A DNA stretch of 64,000 bases, from assembly GCF_013358405.1 (NCBI RefSeq), contig NZ_CP054836.1, positions 248,001 through 312,000 of the forward strand, read 5' to 3'. The notes below the pieces were generated by a model. It was not told the DNA's origin. It did no database searches and saw only the letters and a program-made list of their open reading frames with translations. Of this stretch, positions 33,089-43,173 are shown in pieces. Position 1 is the first letter of the stretch. Each line of letters begins with the position of its first letter. Made by a program: the position numbers and the translations under genes. This stretch comes from Oricola thermophila. GTDB taxonomy: Bacteria > Pseudomonadota > Alphaproteobacteria > Rhizobiales > Rhizobiaceae.

Positions 33089-34720
33089 GTGTCGATATCC
33101 AGCACCCCCCTCCCACCACATAACCACGAGAGTTTCCCGGTGTTCGCATATCGTCAGATATCCCGACCGCATGGTTTCGAGAAAGTTCCCGGTTACCTGG
33201 AGACCTTCCGCAAGGAGCGTCGTCTTCTCGCCGCGCTTACCCTGATCCCCGCACTCGTCTTCCTGTTCTTCGCCGCGATCACCTCCGGGGCGATTGGGGC
33301 GTGGCCGTGGCCCGAGCTGACATCATCGTTCGCACTGGCGATGACCGTCGCCTCCGTCATCACCGGCTACGAAATCCGCCGTTCGATGACGAACAAGCTG
33401 AACACGCTTTACGGCAGCCATTCGGACACCAGCCGCCTGAACCGCATCGATCCGCTTACCGGCGTGCTGTCCCGCGGCTTCTTCCTTCAGGCTTTCGAGG
33501 ATGCGCTGGAAAGGCACTCCGAGCACGGCTCCGTCGCGCTGATCCTCATCGATGTGGACCATTTCAAGCAGATCAATGACAGCTTCGGCCACCCGGCCGG
33601 CGACGCGGTGCTGGAGTTCTTCGCTCAATCGGCTGCCCGGACATTCCATAACGCGACCGTCGGCCGCATCGGCGGGGACGAGTTCGCGGTGTTCCTGGCC
33701 CACGAAGAGGAAATATCCGAAGGCTATATCGAACAGGCCTGCGAGGCATTTCTCGCCGTGCTGCACGAAGGCATTCAACTCAACAATCGTCGCCAGCCGT
33801 TGTCTGCATCCATTGGCGTGGCCATGGCGCCGCGCGACGACACCAACCTGCGGGTCCTGCAGTCCTATGCCGACATGGCGCTCTACCAGACGAAGCGCAA
33901 CGGCCGGTCCGGATGGTCGTTCTTCCGCAAGGACATTCTCGGAGACATGCGCCGGGAACGCTTCATCGAACGCGAGTTGCGCGCGGCCATCCTGCTCAAG
34001 CAACTGGCGGTCGCCTACCAGCCGATCGTCACCGAGGGCGGCAAGCTGCACTCGCTGGAGGCGCTTGTGCGCTGGGAACATCCGGTGCGCGGCATCATCA
34101 GTCCGGCGGATTTCATACCGATCGCCGAAAAGTCCAGTCTGATACACGAACTGGGACTCTACGTGCTCGAGCAGGTCTGCCGCGACATGGCGGAGTTGCC
34201 GGAGGTGGCAATCAATGTCAACGTCTCGGCAAGGCAGTTGCGGCTGGCCGAGTTCAAGGACGACTACCTCTCCGTACTCGAGGCGCAACGCGTTGACCCG
34301 GAGCGGATCGTGATCGAGATCACGGAAAGTTCGCAGATCGAGGCCACCGACAGGTTCGTGCAGCGTATCGCGGACCTGCGTGCTGCCGGGTTCCGGATCG
34401 CGCTCGACGACTTCGGCCTGGGCTTCAGCGAATTCGACCAGTTGCGGCGGTTGCCGTTCGACATCATCAAGATCGACAAGTCATTCATTCAGAACATCGG
34501 GTTCGATCGCGTTACGGACGTCTTCGTCAGCGCTGTCGTCCAGATCGCGGATCATCTCGACCGGAGCGTCGTGGCAGAAGGCATCGAATCGGAAATCGAC
34601 GGTACACGCGCTGCGGTTGCGGGCTGCCGCCTGTTCCAAGGCTATCACTACAAGGCGCCGGCCAGCGTCGCCGAAGTGGCGGCGAAATACGGATCGGCAA
34701 AGCGGAGCAAGGTCGCCTAG
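33089..34720 (+). CDS. GGDEF-EAL cyclic di-GMP signalling protein
   Basis: 543 residues from a GTG; a GTG at 33140 is an alternative start that removes 17 residues. Two membrane helices (about 50-72 and 78-98) precede a GGDEF domain (about 125-285) and an EAL domain (about 300-535). The GGDEF core RIGGDEFAVF is intact and the EAL domain keeps SLEALVRWEHP, NVNVSARQL, ITESSQIE, LDDFGLGFSEFDQL, IIKIDKSF and AEGIESE, so both activities are possible. There is no RxxD inhibitory site just before GGDEF. The protein would make or degrade cyclic di-GMP at the inner membrane. No sensor domain is seen between the helices. Confidence 0.93.
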   Translation: MSISSTPLPPHNHESFPVFAYRQISRPHGFEKVPGYLETFRKERRLLAALTLIPALVFLFFAAITSGAIGAWPWPELTSSFALAMTVASVITGYEIRRSMTNKLNTLYGSHSDTSRLNRIDPLTGVLSRGFFLQAFEDALERHSEHGSVALILIDVDHFKQINDSFGHPAGDAVLEFFAQSAARTFHNATVGRIGGDEFAVFLAHEEEISEGYIEQACEAFLAVLHEGIQLNNRRQPLSASIGVAMAPRDDTNLRVLQSYADMALYQTKRNGRSGWSFFRKDILGDMRRERFIERELRAAILLKQLAVAYQPIVTEGGKLHSLEALVRWEHPVRGIISPADFIPIAEKSSLIHELGLYVLEQVCRDMAELPEVAINVNVSARQLRLAEFKDDYLSVLEAQRVDPERIVIEITESSQIEATDRFVQRIADLRAAGFRIALDDFGLGFSEFDQLRRLPFDIIKIDKSFIQNIGFDRVTDVFVSAVVQIADHLDRSVVAEGIESEIDGTRAAVAGCRLFQGYHYKAPASVAEVAAKYGSAKRSKVA

Positions 34721-34779
34721 TCCGCACAACACCATATTGTTTGCATCGAGACGCCCGACCGACTACATGCACATCCACC

Positions 34780-35184
34780 AGCCGGCCGGGCGGCCGCGCC
34801 TGTCACATGCCGAAAGGCGGCGGGCGAGGAAAGTCCGGGCTCCACGGAGACACGGTGCCGGATAACGTCCGGCGGGGGCGACCCCAGGGAAAGTGCCACA
34901 GAAAGCAAACCGCCCCGCCTGCCTTTTTCGCCGTAAACGGGCGCAAACACAGGCGGGGCAAGGGTGAAAGGGTGGGGTAAGAGCCCACCGCATGGCTGGC
35001 AACAGACATGGCATGGCAAACCCCACCGGGAGCAAGACCGAATAGGGACGGCACAGGGCTTCGGCCCGGTTCAGTTTCCGGAATGCCGTCCGGGTAGGTT
35101 GCTAGAGGCGGGCAGCAATGCCCGTCCCAGATGAATGGCCGCCACGGCGGCAACGCCGTACAGAACCCGGCTTACAGGCCGGCT
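34780..35184 (+). ncRNA. rnpB: RNase P RNA
   Basis: Recognised from universally conserved segments: GAGGAAAGTCCGGGCTCCAC near the 5' end (P4 region), CAGGGAAAGTGCCACAGAAA, AAGGGTGAAAGGGTGGGGTA followed by AGAGCCCACCGC, and the 3' part AGATGAATGGCCGCCAC with ACAGAACCCGGCTTAC. The ends come from P1 pairing of AGCCGGCC (34780-34787) with GGCCGGCT (35177-35184). A T run at 35192-35197 just after P1 probably ends transcription. The RNA is the catalytic part of RNase P, which trims the 5' ends of tRNA precursors. End positions may be off by a few bases. Confidence 0.95.
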
Positions 35185-35339
35185 GGTAATCTTTTTTCCG
35201 ACATGGCGGATCGCCGGGCCGGACCCGGAACGCGCGGGCCTGGCGCGGCAATTCAACGCTTCCTTAAGGTTAACACCTCATAAATACGGGAATGTGCCGG
35301 CATTCGCGCAGGGTCGACATGACGGATTGTGCAAGTTGT

Positions 35340-35375
35340 TCCCATTGATTCCCATGGTGTCCCATGATATCCCAT
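35340..35375 (+). promoter_or_regulatory. Four TCCCAT direct repeats at 10-bp spacing (MraZ operator)
   Basis: TCCCAT occurs at 35340, 35350, 35360 and 35370, four copies in the same orientation with exact 10-base period; on the other strand they read ATGGGA. MraZ is known in E. coli to bind direct TGGG-containing repeats separated by short spacers upstream of its own operon, and this array has the same form and lies 226 bases upstream of mraZ. The leader 35376-35600 has no other supported gene. A -10/-35 pair is not clear. The rest of the gap from rnpB, 35185-35339, holds only the rnpB terminator. Confidence 0.85.
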
Positions 35376-35600
35376 AATGCGAATAGGAGCGGCAGGCGGA
35401 CTGTCCTCTTTCATCAGAGTTTGCACGGTGCTCGCTGGGGACGGGCGGGAGAGTGCGGCGCGTCCTGTGACGCGCCGTTTGCGCTCTATACGGCGCTGCT
35501 CGACGGGCGGCGCGAGGCAAAGCCGCCCTGTGCGGCACGGTGATCGGAAAGTCTTCGACGATGGCTTCGCTACAGGCCTTCAGGGGGACGGGAACGGCGA

Positions 35601-36050
35601 GTGTTGGGTGTGGACCGGTTTCTGTCGAATGCGGTGAACAGGATCGATGCCAAGGGACGGGTCTCCGTGCCGGCCCTGTTTCGTGCCGTGTTGCAGAAAA
35701 GGGGCCTCGGCGAGCTCTATGCCCTGCAGGCAATCGACACGGCCGCGATCGACGCGGGAGGCATGGATCTCCTGGAGCGCTACGAGGCGCGACTGGCGCA
35801 GGACGATCCGTTCCTGCGCTCATCCGACGACATGTCCTTCTTCTGTCACGGGGATGGCGCCTTCCTGAAACTGGACAAGGATGGTCGCATCACGGTGACG
35901 GACTTTATCCGCGAACATACCGGCATAACGGACGAGGTCGCCTTCGTCGGCCGGGGTCACTTCTTCCAGATGTGGCAGCCGGAACGGTTCAGGGCATATC
36001 GCGAGGAGGTGCGTGCCCGCCTGCGCGCGGCTCGCGAGGCGTCGGCGTGA
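35601..36050 (+). CDS. mraZ: Division/cell-wall cluster transcriptional regulator MraZ
   Basis: 149 residues with two SpoVT-AbrB/MraZ repeats: [20 protein letters not shown] at the start and a second [20 protein letters not shown] around residue 90. MraZ is a DNA-binding ring protein controlling the dcw cluster, and its likely operator is the repeat array upstream. The GTG at 35601 is used; a GTG at 35610 (giving MDRFLSNAV) is equally possible and matches some relatives. Its stop overlaps the rsmH start by 3 bases, so translation is coupled. Confidence 0.95.
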   Translation: MLGVDRFLSNAVNRIDAKGRVSVPALFRAVLQKRGLGELYALQAIDTAAIDAGGMDLLERYEARLAQDDPFLRSSDDMSFFCHGDGAFLKLDKDGRITVTDFIREHTGITDEVAFVGRGHFFQMWQPERFRAYREEVRARLRAAREASA

Positions 36051-37048
36051 ACGGTGAAACGCGTCATATCCCGGTAATGCTGGACGAGGTCGTCACCGCC
36101 CTTGCGGCCGGTCCGGACGATCATGTTGTCGACGGCACTTTCGGCGCGGGCGGTTACAGCCGGGCGCTGCTGGAGAATGGCGCGCGTGTGACGGGCTTCG
36201 ACCGCGATCCGGATGCGATACGGGACGCGGCGCCGATGCTTGCCCGCTATGGCGGCCGGCTCGACCTGATCGAAGCCCCGTTCTCGGCAATGGGCGAGCA
36301 TTTCCAGGCGGCAAGCGTCGACGGTGTCGTCCTCGACATCGGCGTTTCCTCGATGCAGATAGACCAGCCCGAGCGCGGATTCTCGTTCCAGAAGGACGGT
36401 CCGCTTGACATGCGCATGGCCAAGTCGGGGCTGTCCGCCGCCGACGTGGTCAACTCCTTTCCCGTTTCCGACCTGACGAGGATCATCGGCATTCTTGGCG
36501 AGGAGCGCAACGCGGGCCGCGTTGCGCGCGCCATCGAGAACGAGCGGAAGGCAGGCCGGATCGAGACGACCGGACATCTCGCCCGGATCGTGGAAAAGGC
36601 GGTCGGGCGTGGCCCGAAGGACAAGATCCATCCCGCGACGCGGACCTTTCAGGGCTTGCGCATCTTCGTCAATGACGAGCTCGGCGAACTCGGCCGGGCG
36701 CTGTTCGCAGCAGAAGCGATGCTGAAACCGGGCGGACGGCTGGTCGTCGTGACGTTCCACTCGCTTGAAGACCGTATCGTCAAGCGCTTTTTCCAGGACA
36801 GGACCGGGGGCTCAGGCGGCTCGCGTCACATGCCCGAGGTGAGCGAAAAGCCGGCCACTTTCCGCATCGAAGGCAAGGCCATGGTCAAGGCGTCGACCGC
36901 GGAGGCGGAGCGCAATCCGCGCGCAAGGTCCGCGAAGCTGCGCGCCGGCATTCGTACGAATGTACCCGCGCGCGCGTCCGAGATGGATCTGTTCGGCCTG
37001 CCCGACCTGCCGTGGCCGAAGGCCGTATTCGGGAGACGCCAGCAATGA
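36047..37048 (+). CDS. rsmH: 16S rRNA (cytosine(1402)-N(4))-methyltransferase
   Basis: 333 residues. RsmH (MraW) methylates N4 of C1402 in 16S rRNA using S-adenosylmethionine. Family features: [13 protein letters not shown] at the N-terminus, [14 protein letters not shown] as the methyl-donor loop (about 27-40), [21 protein letters not shown] and [18 protein letters not shown] start at 36047 inside the end of mraZ. Its TGA overlaps the ATG of ftsL. Second gene of the dcw operon. Confidence 0.97.
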   Translation: MNGETRHIPVMLDEVVTALAAGPDDHVVDGTFGAGGYSRALLENGARVTGFDRDPDAIRDAAPMLARYGGRLDLIEAPFSAMGEHFQAASVDGVVLDIGVSSMQIDQPERGFSFQKDGPLDMRMAKSGLSAADVVNSFPVSDLTRIIGILGEERNAGRVARAIENERKAGRIETTGHLARIVEKAVGRGPKDKIHPATRTFQGLRIFVNDELGELGRALFAAEAMLKPGGRLVVVTFHSLEDRIVKRFFQDRTGGSGGSRHMPEVSEKPATFRIEGKAMVKASTAEAERNPRARSAKLRAGIRTNVPARASEMDLFGLPDLPWPKAVFGRRQQ

Positions 37049-37416
37049 TGCGCATCGTCAACGCCATCCTCGTAGTCCTCATGCTCGCAGCCGCGACCTG
37101 GACCTACAGCGTCAAGCACGAGGCCGAGCGCAATCTTGCCGAGATACGCAATCTCGAGAGCCGCATCGCGTTCGAGAAGGACACGATCGATCTGCTGGAA
37201 GCCGACTGGGCCTATCTGAGCCAGCCGGCGCGATTGCAGAAACTCTCCGATCTCTACGCGGAAGAGCTTCAGCTGCGTCCCACGGAACCGCAGCAGATCG
37301 TTCGCCCGGTCGAGCTGCCGGCTCCGCCGGCCGTGCCTTCCGGCGACGGAATAGCCGAAATCATCGCGGGCGAGATGGCCGATCCCATGATGACCGGCAG
37401 CGTGGAGGGCAACTGA
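37045..37416 (+). CDS. ftsL: Cell division protein FtsL
   Basis: 123 residues. Weakly conserved but typical FtsL/FtsL-like layout: short cytoplasmic N-terminus, one membrane helix (about 5-22), and a periplasmic coiled coil [20 protein letters not shown] (about 28-47). Followed by [20 protein letters not shown], the rhizobial FtsL signature, and a Pro/Ala-rich tail. It forms a complex with FtsB and FtsQ at the septum. ATG at 37045 overlaps rsmH stop, GGGAG is nine bases upstream; ATG 37048 would be one codon shorter. Identity is supported mainly by position and by the [10 protein letters not shown] motif. Confidence 0.9.
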   Translation: MMRIVNAILVVLMLAAATWTYSVKHEAERNLAEIRNLESRIAFEKDTIDLLEADWAYLSQPARLQKLSDLYAEELQLRPTEPQQIVRPVELPAPPAVPSGDGIAEIIAGEMADPMMTGSVEGN

Positions 37417-37417
37417 C

Positions 37418-39094
37418 ATGGCCCTGACGATGGGCAATTCGCACTTCACCGTATCCAACGTCGCGGCGCAGGTAAGGTCGCGCACCGTCATCGCGATTCT
37501 CTGCTTCGTCGCCGTGTATGCGGCAATCGGGGCCCGGCTCGTGCAATACGGCATGACCGAAGTCGAGACCGCGAGCCACTATGCGGCGTCCGACCGCAGC
37601 CTCGCCTCCAGGCCCGATATCATCGACCGCAACGGCAATGTGCTGGCAACCGACATCCATGTCGCCTCGCTGTACGGCGAACCGAGGCGGATCGTCGATG
37701 TGGACGAGGCTGTGGAGGCATTGTCCTCGGTGCTGCCCGATGTGGATTACAGGGAATGGCATCGCAAGCTGTCCTCCGGCGCGGGGTTCGTATGGCTGCG
37801 TCGCGAACTGACCCCGCGCCAGCAAGCGGACGTGCTGGCGCTCGGCATACCGGGGATCGGTTTCCGGACGGAAAAGAGCCGGTTCTACCCGGGCGGTCCG
37901 CTCGCATCGCACATCCTCGGCCTCGTCAATATCGACAATGCCGGGATCGCCGGCCTGGAGAAATACATCGACGACCAGGGGCTCGGTACATTGCAGGACC
38001 TCGGTCTCGACGTTCATGCTGAACTCGAGCCCGTGCAGCTCTCGATCGATGCCCGGGTGCAGCATGTCGTCCATGACGTCCTCAGCGATGGCATGGAGCG
38101 CTATGACGCGATCGCGGCCGGCGGTGTCGTGCTCAACGCGAAGACCGGCGAGATCGTCGCGATGGTTTCCCTGCCGGACTACGACCCGAACAACCCGTAC
38201 AATGCGCTCGACAAGGACCGGCTGAACCGCATGTCGGCAGGCGTGTTCGAAATGGGGTCGACATTCAAAGCATTCACGACCGCGATGGCGCTCGACAGCG
38301 GCAAGGTGACGCTGCAGGACAGTTTCGATGCCTCGAAGCCGATCCGGATCGGCGGGTTCACGATCGATGACTTCCACGGCAAGCGCCGCGTGCTGTCGGT
38401 GCCGGAAATCTTCATCTACTCATCGAACATCGGTTCGGCGCGCGAGGCCGATGCGGTCGGCATCGACGGCCATCGGGAATTCCTGCATCGGCTCGGACTG
38501 CTCGACCGGATGAAATTCGAACTGCCGGAAGTGGCGACGCCGACGGAACCCCGGGAGTGGAAAAAGCTCCATTCGATCACGATCTCCTTCGGCCATGGCG
38601 TCGCGACCACGCCGCTGCAGACGGCGGTGGCGGCGGCGGCGCTAATGAATGGCGGCAAGCTGATCCCGCCGACGCTTCTTCCGCGCTCCAAATCCGAAGC
38701 AGAAGCGATTGCCAAGACCGTGCTCAAGCCATCGACCAGCGAGGCGATGCGCTACCTGTTCCGGCTCAATGCGGAGAAGGGGTCTGGCAGGCGTGCGGAT
38801 GTCGAGGGCTACAATGTCGGCGGCAAGACCGGTACGGCGGAAAAGGTTGTGAACGGACGCTATTCCAGCGACAAGCGGTTCAACGCCTTCCTGGCCGCGT
38901 TCCCGATGGACGATCCGGAATATGTCGTTCTCACCATTATCGACGAACCGAAGCCGGAAGAAGGTCAGCATAGCGCGACAGCGGGATTGAATGCTGCTCC
39001 GATGGTCAACCGCATCATCCGTCGCGCCGCGCCGCTGCTCGGCCTGACCCCGGAATTCGGTTCCGGCGAAGATGCCTTGCTCGTGTCGTATTGA
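37418..39094 (+). CDS. ftsI: Peptidoglycan D,D-transpeptidase FtsI (PBP3)
   Basis: 558 residues. A single N-terminal membrane anchor (about 22-45) is followed by a PBP dimerisation domain (RPDIIDRNGNVLATDI) and the penicillin-binding transpeptidase domain. Catalytic motifs: SxxK in EMGSTFKAF (Ser about 281), SxN in YSSNIGSA, and KTG in NVGGKTGTAEK. FtsI cross-links septal peptidoglycan. It begins two bases after ftsL and is 46 bases from murE. The sequence has no transglycosylase domain, as expected for class B PBPs. Confidence 0.97.
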   Translation: MALTMGNSHFTVSNVAAQVRSRTVIAILCFVAVYAAIGARLVQYGMTEVETASHYAASDRSLASRPDIIDRNGNVLATDIHVASLYGEPRRIVDVDEAVEALSSVLPDVDYREWHRKLSSGAGFVWLRRELTPRQQADVLALGIPGIGFRTEKSRFYPGGPLASHILGLVNIDNAGIAGLEKYIDDQGLGTLQDLGLDVHAELEPVQLSIDARVQHVVHDVLSDGMERYDAIAAGGVVLNAKTGEIVAMVSLPDYDPNNPYNALDKDRLNRMSAGVFEMGSTFKAFTTAMALDSGKVTLQDSFDASKPIRIGGFTIDDFHGKRRVLSVPEIFIYSSNIGSAREADAVGIDGHREFLHRLGLLDRMKFELPEVATPTEPREWKKLHSITISFGHGVATTPLQTAVAAAALMNGGKLIPPTLLPRSKSEAEAIAKTVLKPSTSEAMRYLFRLNAEKGSGRRADVEGYNVGGKTGTAEKVVNGRYSSDKRFNAFLAAFPMDDPEYVVLTIIDEPKPEEGQHSATAGLNAAPMVNRIIRRAAPLLGLTPEFGSGEDALLVSY

Positions 39095-39140
39095 CGGTTA
39101 AACAGGCACAGGAACAGGAATCACGGACACCGGACCCGAA

Positions 39141-40598
39141 ATGCGCTTGCAGGACATCGACGGACAATCATTGGCGGAGGCCGCGAAACAGGTAGGCGCG
39201 GTGGAGTTTGGCGGCGTTACCGCCGATTCGAGGAAGGTCGAGCCGGGCGACCTTTTCGTCGCTCTGTCGGGAAGCAAGGCGGACGGGGCGTCCTTCGCCA
39301 AGGCCGCCGCCGATGCCGGGGCGGTCGCCGTCTTGTGTGCCGCGGACGCAGATGTAGGCTCGTTGCCGGTACCGGTCGCCCGTGTCGCCGATCCGCGCCA
39401 CGCGCTCGCGCTGATCGCCTCGAAACTGTACGTGCCGCAACCGGACACGGTCGTTGCCGTGACCGGCACGGCCGGCAAGACATCGGTCGCATCATTCACC
39501 CGCCAGATCTACGCGGCGGCCGGGCTGGAGGCGGCAAGCGTCGGCACGACCGGGGTCATTTCGCCGAAACTCACCATCGAGGGATCGCTGACGACGCCGG
39601 ACCCGGTGCGCCTGCACAAGGTGCTGCGCGATCTCGCCAGGGCCGGCACGACGCATGTGGCCATGGAAGCCTCCAGTCACGGACTCGACCAGCGCCGTCT
39701 GGACGGGGTGAAGCTGGCCGCCGGGGCATTCACCAATCTCGGACGCGATCACATGGACTACCACCCGACGGTGGAGGACTACCTCGCCGCCAAGCTGCGG
39801 CTTTTCGACAGCCTGCTGGAGAAGGGGCAGCCCGCGGTAATATTCGCCGATGATGCCTATTCGCGGCAGGCCGAGGAAGCCGCGGCAAGGGCGGGACTCG
39901 ATGTGCTGACGGTCGGCCGGAAGGGAACCTTCATCACGTTGAAGCGGGTCGAGCACGAGCGCTATCGCCAGGAGATCGAGCTTTCGCACGGCGGCAAGAC
40001 CTATCTCGTCAAGCTGCCGCTCGCGGGCGATTTCCAGGTGGCCAACGCGCTGGTTTCGGCAGCTCTTGCCATTTCGACAGGGGTTGAACCCGATACCGCC
40101 ATCCAGGCCCTCGAAGGGCTGGAAGGCGCGCCCGGGCGGCTCGACCTCGTGGCGCACACGCCCGGCGGGGCGCTGGTCTATGTCGACTATGCGCACAAGC
40201 CCGAGGCGCTCGAACAGGTTCTCCTTTCGGTCAGGCCGTTCACCACTGGTGATGTTGTTGTGGTGTTCGGAGCCGGCGGCGACCGCGACCCGGGCAAGCG
40301 CCCGATCATGGGCGAGATCGCCAGCCGCCTTGCCGACAGGGTCTATGTCACCGACGACAATCCGCGTTCGGAAGATCCCGCAGCGATCCGCGCGCAGATC
40401 ATGGGCGCGGCGCCCGGCGCAACAGAGATCGGAGACCGGCGGGAGGCGATCCGCACGGCTATCGCATCCCTGAAGAAGGGCGACACGCTTATCATTGCCG
40501 GCAAGGGGCATGAAACCGGGCAGACCGCGAACGGCGTGACGGTTCACTTCTCCGACCACGAGGAAGCCCGCGCGGCGATCGGCGAGGCGGCGGCGTGA
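39141..40598 (+). CDS. murE: UDP-MurNAc-tripeptide synthetase, meso-diaminopimelate-adding
   Basis: 485 residues. Adds meso-diaminopimelate to UDP-MurNAc-L-Ala-D-Glu. The ATP loop reads [10 protein letters not shown] (Ala in place of the common Asn), the carbamate/Mg segment [17 protein letters not shown], and the amino-acid-selecting motif DDNPRSEDP has the DNPR of DAP enzymes, so the peptidoglycan is DAP-type. The ATG at 39141 follows ftsI by 46 bases. The stop TGA overlaps murF's GTG. Confidence 0.97.
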   Translation: MRLQDIDGQSLAEAAKQVGAVEFGGVTADSRKVEPGDLFVALSGSKADGASFAKAAADAGAVAVLCAADADVGSLPVPVARVADPRHALALIASKLYVPQPDTVVAVTGTAGKTSVASFTRQIYAAAGLEAASVGTTGVISPKLTIEGSLTTPDPVRLHKVLRDLARAGTTHVAMEASSHGLDQRRLDGVKLAAGAFTNLGRDHMDYHPTVEDYLAAKLRLFDSLLEKGQPAVIFADDAYSRQAEEAAARAGLDVLTVGRKGTFITLKRVEHERYRQEIELSHGGKTYLVKLPLAGDFQVANALVSAALAISTGVEPDTAIQALEGLEGAPGRLDLVAHTPGGALVYVDYAHKPEALEQVLLSVRPFTTGDVVVVFGAGGDRDPGKRPIMGEIASRLADRVYVTDDNPRSEDPAAIRAQIMGAAPGATEIGDRREAIRTAIASLKKGDTLIIAGKGHETGQTANGVTVHFSDHEEARAAIGEAAA

Positions 40599-42043
40599 GC
40601 GGGGAGCCGGCGATCGAGAAGGCCGTCGAGCCGCTGTGGACCGGCCAGGACATGGTTGACGCCATGGGCGCGCGGCCCGTGCGCGAACTTCCCGGTGCCG
40701 TGACCGGCATTTCCATCGACAGTCGTACCCTTCAGCCGGGCGACGCCTTCTTTGCGATCAAGGGCGACAAGTTCGACGGGCACGACTTCGCAACGGCTGC
40801 CGCCGCGGCGGGCGCTTCCGTGCTCGTGGTGTCGGAAGGAAAACTGCCCGCCCTCGGGCGCGTGCACATGCCGATGATGGTGGTTTCCGATGTGCTTGAT
40901 GCGTTGTGCCGCCTCGCGGCGGCCGCGCGTGCGCGCTCCAAGGCGAAGATCATCGCGGTCACGGGCTCGGCAGGCAAGACCACGACCAAGGAAGCGCTGC
41001 GCCACGCCCTAGAACCTTCGGGAAAGGTGCACGCCTCGGCCGCGTCGTTCAACAATCACTGGGGCGTGCCGCTTACATTGGCCCGCATGCCGGCCGATAC
41101 GCGGTTCGGAATTTTCGAGATCGGCATGAACCATCCCGGCGAGATCACGCCGCTGGTCAAGCTGGTACGACCGCACGTCGCCATCGTGACGCTGATTGCC
41201 GCTGCCCATCTGGGCCATTTCAAGGATCTGAACGAAATCGCCCAAGCGAAGGCGGAAATCTTTTCCGGCATCGAGCCTGGTGGCTATGCGCTGATCAACC
41301 GCGACGATGCGAAATTCAACCTGCTCAACAGGCTCGCCAAGGCGGCCGGCGTCGAGAAGATTTTCGGTTTCGGCGCCCACGACAAGGCCAAGGTGCGGCT
41401 GCAGAATGCCAAGTATCTTGACGATTGCTCGACCATCACCGCGAAGGTGCTCGACGAGGAGGTGGCCGCGAAGATCGGCGTTCCGGGCAGGCACATGGTG
41501 CAGAATGTGCTGGCAGTGCTCGGCGCTGCAAAGCTGGTCGGTGCCGACATGACCACGGTATGCCACGCGCTGGCGACGCTGAAGCCGGAAAAGGGCCGGG
41601 GGCAGCGCCATCGGCTGAAGGCCGGCAAGGGGAAATTCATTCTGATCGACGAGAGCTACAACGCCAACCCGGCATCCATGGAAGCGGCTCTGGAACTGCT
41701 TGCCTCCACGCCGGTAGAGGGGCGCGGGCGCCGCATCGCCGTGCTCGGCGACATGCTGGAACTCGGCAGGCACTCCCGCGAATTGCACGAAAGCCTCGTC
41801 GGTCCCGTCATGGCTGCGGGGATCGACAGGCTTTATCTCGCTGGCACCGAGATGAAGGCGTTGGCGGACAAGGTTCCCAATGACATCTATTGCGAGTACG
41901 AGGAAGCGACCGACGACCTGGTCGGCTCCTTGCTGTCGACGCCGCAGGCGGGCGATGTGTTCGTGATAAAATCTTCCAACGGAATCGGTTTCTCCCGTGT
42001 CGTGGAGGCATTTCTGAAAAAGTATCCGCGTGCGGACGGGTAA
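40595..42043 (+). CDS. murF: UDP-MurNAc-tripeptide-D-Ala-D-Ala ligase
   Basis: 482 residues. The P-loop is [19 protein letters not shown] (about 126-144), followed by the family motifs [25 protein letters not shown] and [15 protein letters not shown]. MurF attaches D-Ala-D-Ala to the tripeptide precursor. GTG start overlapping the murE stop by four bases. mraY begins 47 bases after its stop. Confidence 0.97.
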   Translation: MSGEPAIEKAVEPLWTGQDMVDAMGARPVRELPGAVTGISIDSRTLQPGDAFFAIKGDKFDGHDFATAAAAAGASVLVVSEGKLPALGRVHMPMMVVSDVLDALCRLAAAARARSKAKIIAVTGSAGKTTTKEALRHALEPSGKVHASAASFNNHWGVPLTLARMPADTRFGIFEIGMNHPGEITPLVKLVRPHVAIVTLIAAAHLGHFKDLNEIAQAKAEIFSGIEPGGYALINRDDAKFNLLNRLAKAAGVEKIFGFGAHDKAKVRLQNAKYLDDCSTITAKVLDEEVAAKIGVPGRHMVQNVLAVLGAAKLVGADMTTVCHALATLKPEKGRGQRHRLKAGKGKFILIDESYNANPASMEAALELLASTPVEGRGRRIAVLGDMLELGRHSRELHESLVGPVMAAGIDRLYLAGTEMKALADKVPNDIYCEYEEATDDLVGSLLSTPQAGDVFVIKSSNGIGFSRVVEAFLKKYPRADG

Positions 42044-42090
42044 CGGGAAACTGCGCAGGACCGGCGCCTGCCGGAGAGGGATTTGAGATC

Positions 42091-43173
42091 ATGTTCTACT
42101 GGCTGACGGAGTTTTCCGATCAATTCCAGCTCTTCAATCTGTTTCGATACATAACCTTCCGCACCGGCGCCGCGCTGATCACATCGGCCTTCATCGTCTT
42201 CCTATTCGGTCCGCGGATCATCTCGGCGCTTCGCATCCGCCAGGGCAAGGGCCAGCCGATCCGCGCGGACGGGCCGCAAACCCATTTCAAGAAAGCCGGC
42301 ACGCCGACGATGGGCGGGCTGATGATGCTGTGCGGCATCACGGGGTCGGCGCTGCTGTGGGGCAACCTGACCAGCGTCTATGTCTGGGTTGTCCTGCTGG
42401 TCACCCTCGGTTTCGGGCTGATCGGGCTGTACGACGACTACCTGAAGGTGACGAAGCAAAACGACAAGGGGTTCTCCGGCCGGGCACGCCTCATCATAGA
42501 GTTCATTATCGCCGGCATGGCGACATACATCATCATGCGGGTCGGCAATTCGCCTTTTTCCTCAAGCCTGACCTTTCCCTTCTTCAAGGACTGGCTCCTC
42601 AACCTCGGATGGTTCTTCATTCCCTTTGGCGCTTTCGTGATCGTCGGTGCCGGCAATGCGGTCAATCTCACTGACGGGCTGGATGGGCTGGCGATCGTGC
42701 CGATCATGATCGCTGCATCCTCCTTCGGCATAATCGCCTATCTCTCGGGCAATGCCATCTTTGCCGAGTATCTCCAGATACATTTCGTGCCGGGCACAGG
42801 CGAACTCTCGGTCATTCTCGGCGCGGTCATCGGTGCCGGGCTGGGATTCCTCTGGTTCAATGCGCCGCCCGCGGCCATATTCATGGGCGATACCGGCTCG
42901 CTGGCGCTGGGCGGGCTGATCGGCACGACGGCCGTGGCGACCAAGCACGAGATCGTCATGGCCATAATCGGCGGCCTGTTCGTCGTCGAGGCGCTGTCCG
43001 TCATCATCCAGGTCGCCTATTTCAAGATGACCGGTCGGCGCGTGTTCCTGATGGCGCCGATACATCACCACTACGAGAAGAAGGGCTGGACGGAGAGCCA
43101 GATCGTGATCCGTTTCTGGATCATTGCGGTCATCCTGGCGCTGATCGGCCTTTCCACGCTGAAGCTCAGATGA
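42091..43173 (+). CDS. mraY: Phospho-MurNAc-pentapeptide-transferase MraY
   Basis: 360 residues with ten membrane helices. Moves phospho-MurNAc-pentapeptide to undecaprenyl phosphate, giving lipid I at the inner face of the membrane. Signatures: [28 protein letters not shown], the [14 protein letters not shown]sp-rich motif and [11 protein letters not shown] near the C-terminus. ATG at 42091; in-frame sequence upstream overlaps murF in another frame. The stop overlaps the murD start (ATGA). Confidence 0.97.
   Translation: MFYWLTEFSDQFQLFNLFRYITFRTGAALITSAFIVFLFGPRIISALRIRQGKGQPIRADGPQTHFKKAGTPTMGGLMMLCGITGSALLWGNLTSVYVWVVLLVTLGFGLIGLYDDYLKVTKQNDKGFSGRARLIIEFIIAGMATYIIMRVGNSPFSSSLTFPFFKDWLLNLGWFFIPFGAFVIVGAGNAVNLTDGLDGLAIVPIMIAASSFGIIAYLSGNAIFAEYLQIHFVPGTGELSVILGAVIGAGLGFLWFNAPPAAIFMGDTGSLALGGLIGTTAVATKHEIVMAIIGGLFVVEALSVIIQVAYFKMTGRRVFLMAPIHHHYEKKGWTESQIVIRFWIIAVILALIGLSTLKLR

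Noticed and set aside
35260..35280. TTAAGGTTAAC as a CtrA-binding site before the division cluster
   Set aside because: Spacing between the two TTAA elements is two bases, not the seven of the known CtrA site.
35377..35637. 86-codon frame upstream of mraZ
   Set aside because: Overlaps the mraZ start, has no ribosome-binding site and no family similarity; treated as leader.
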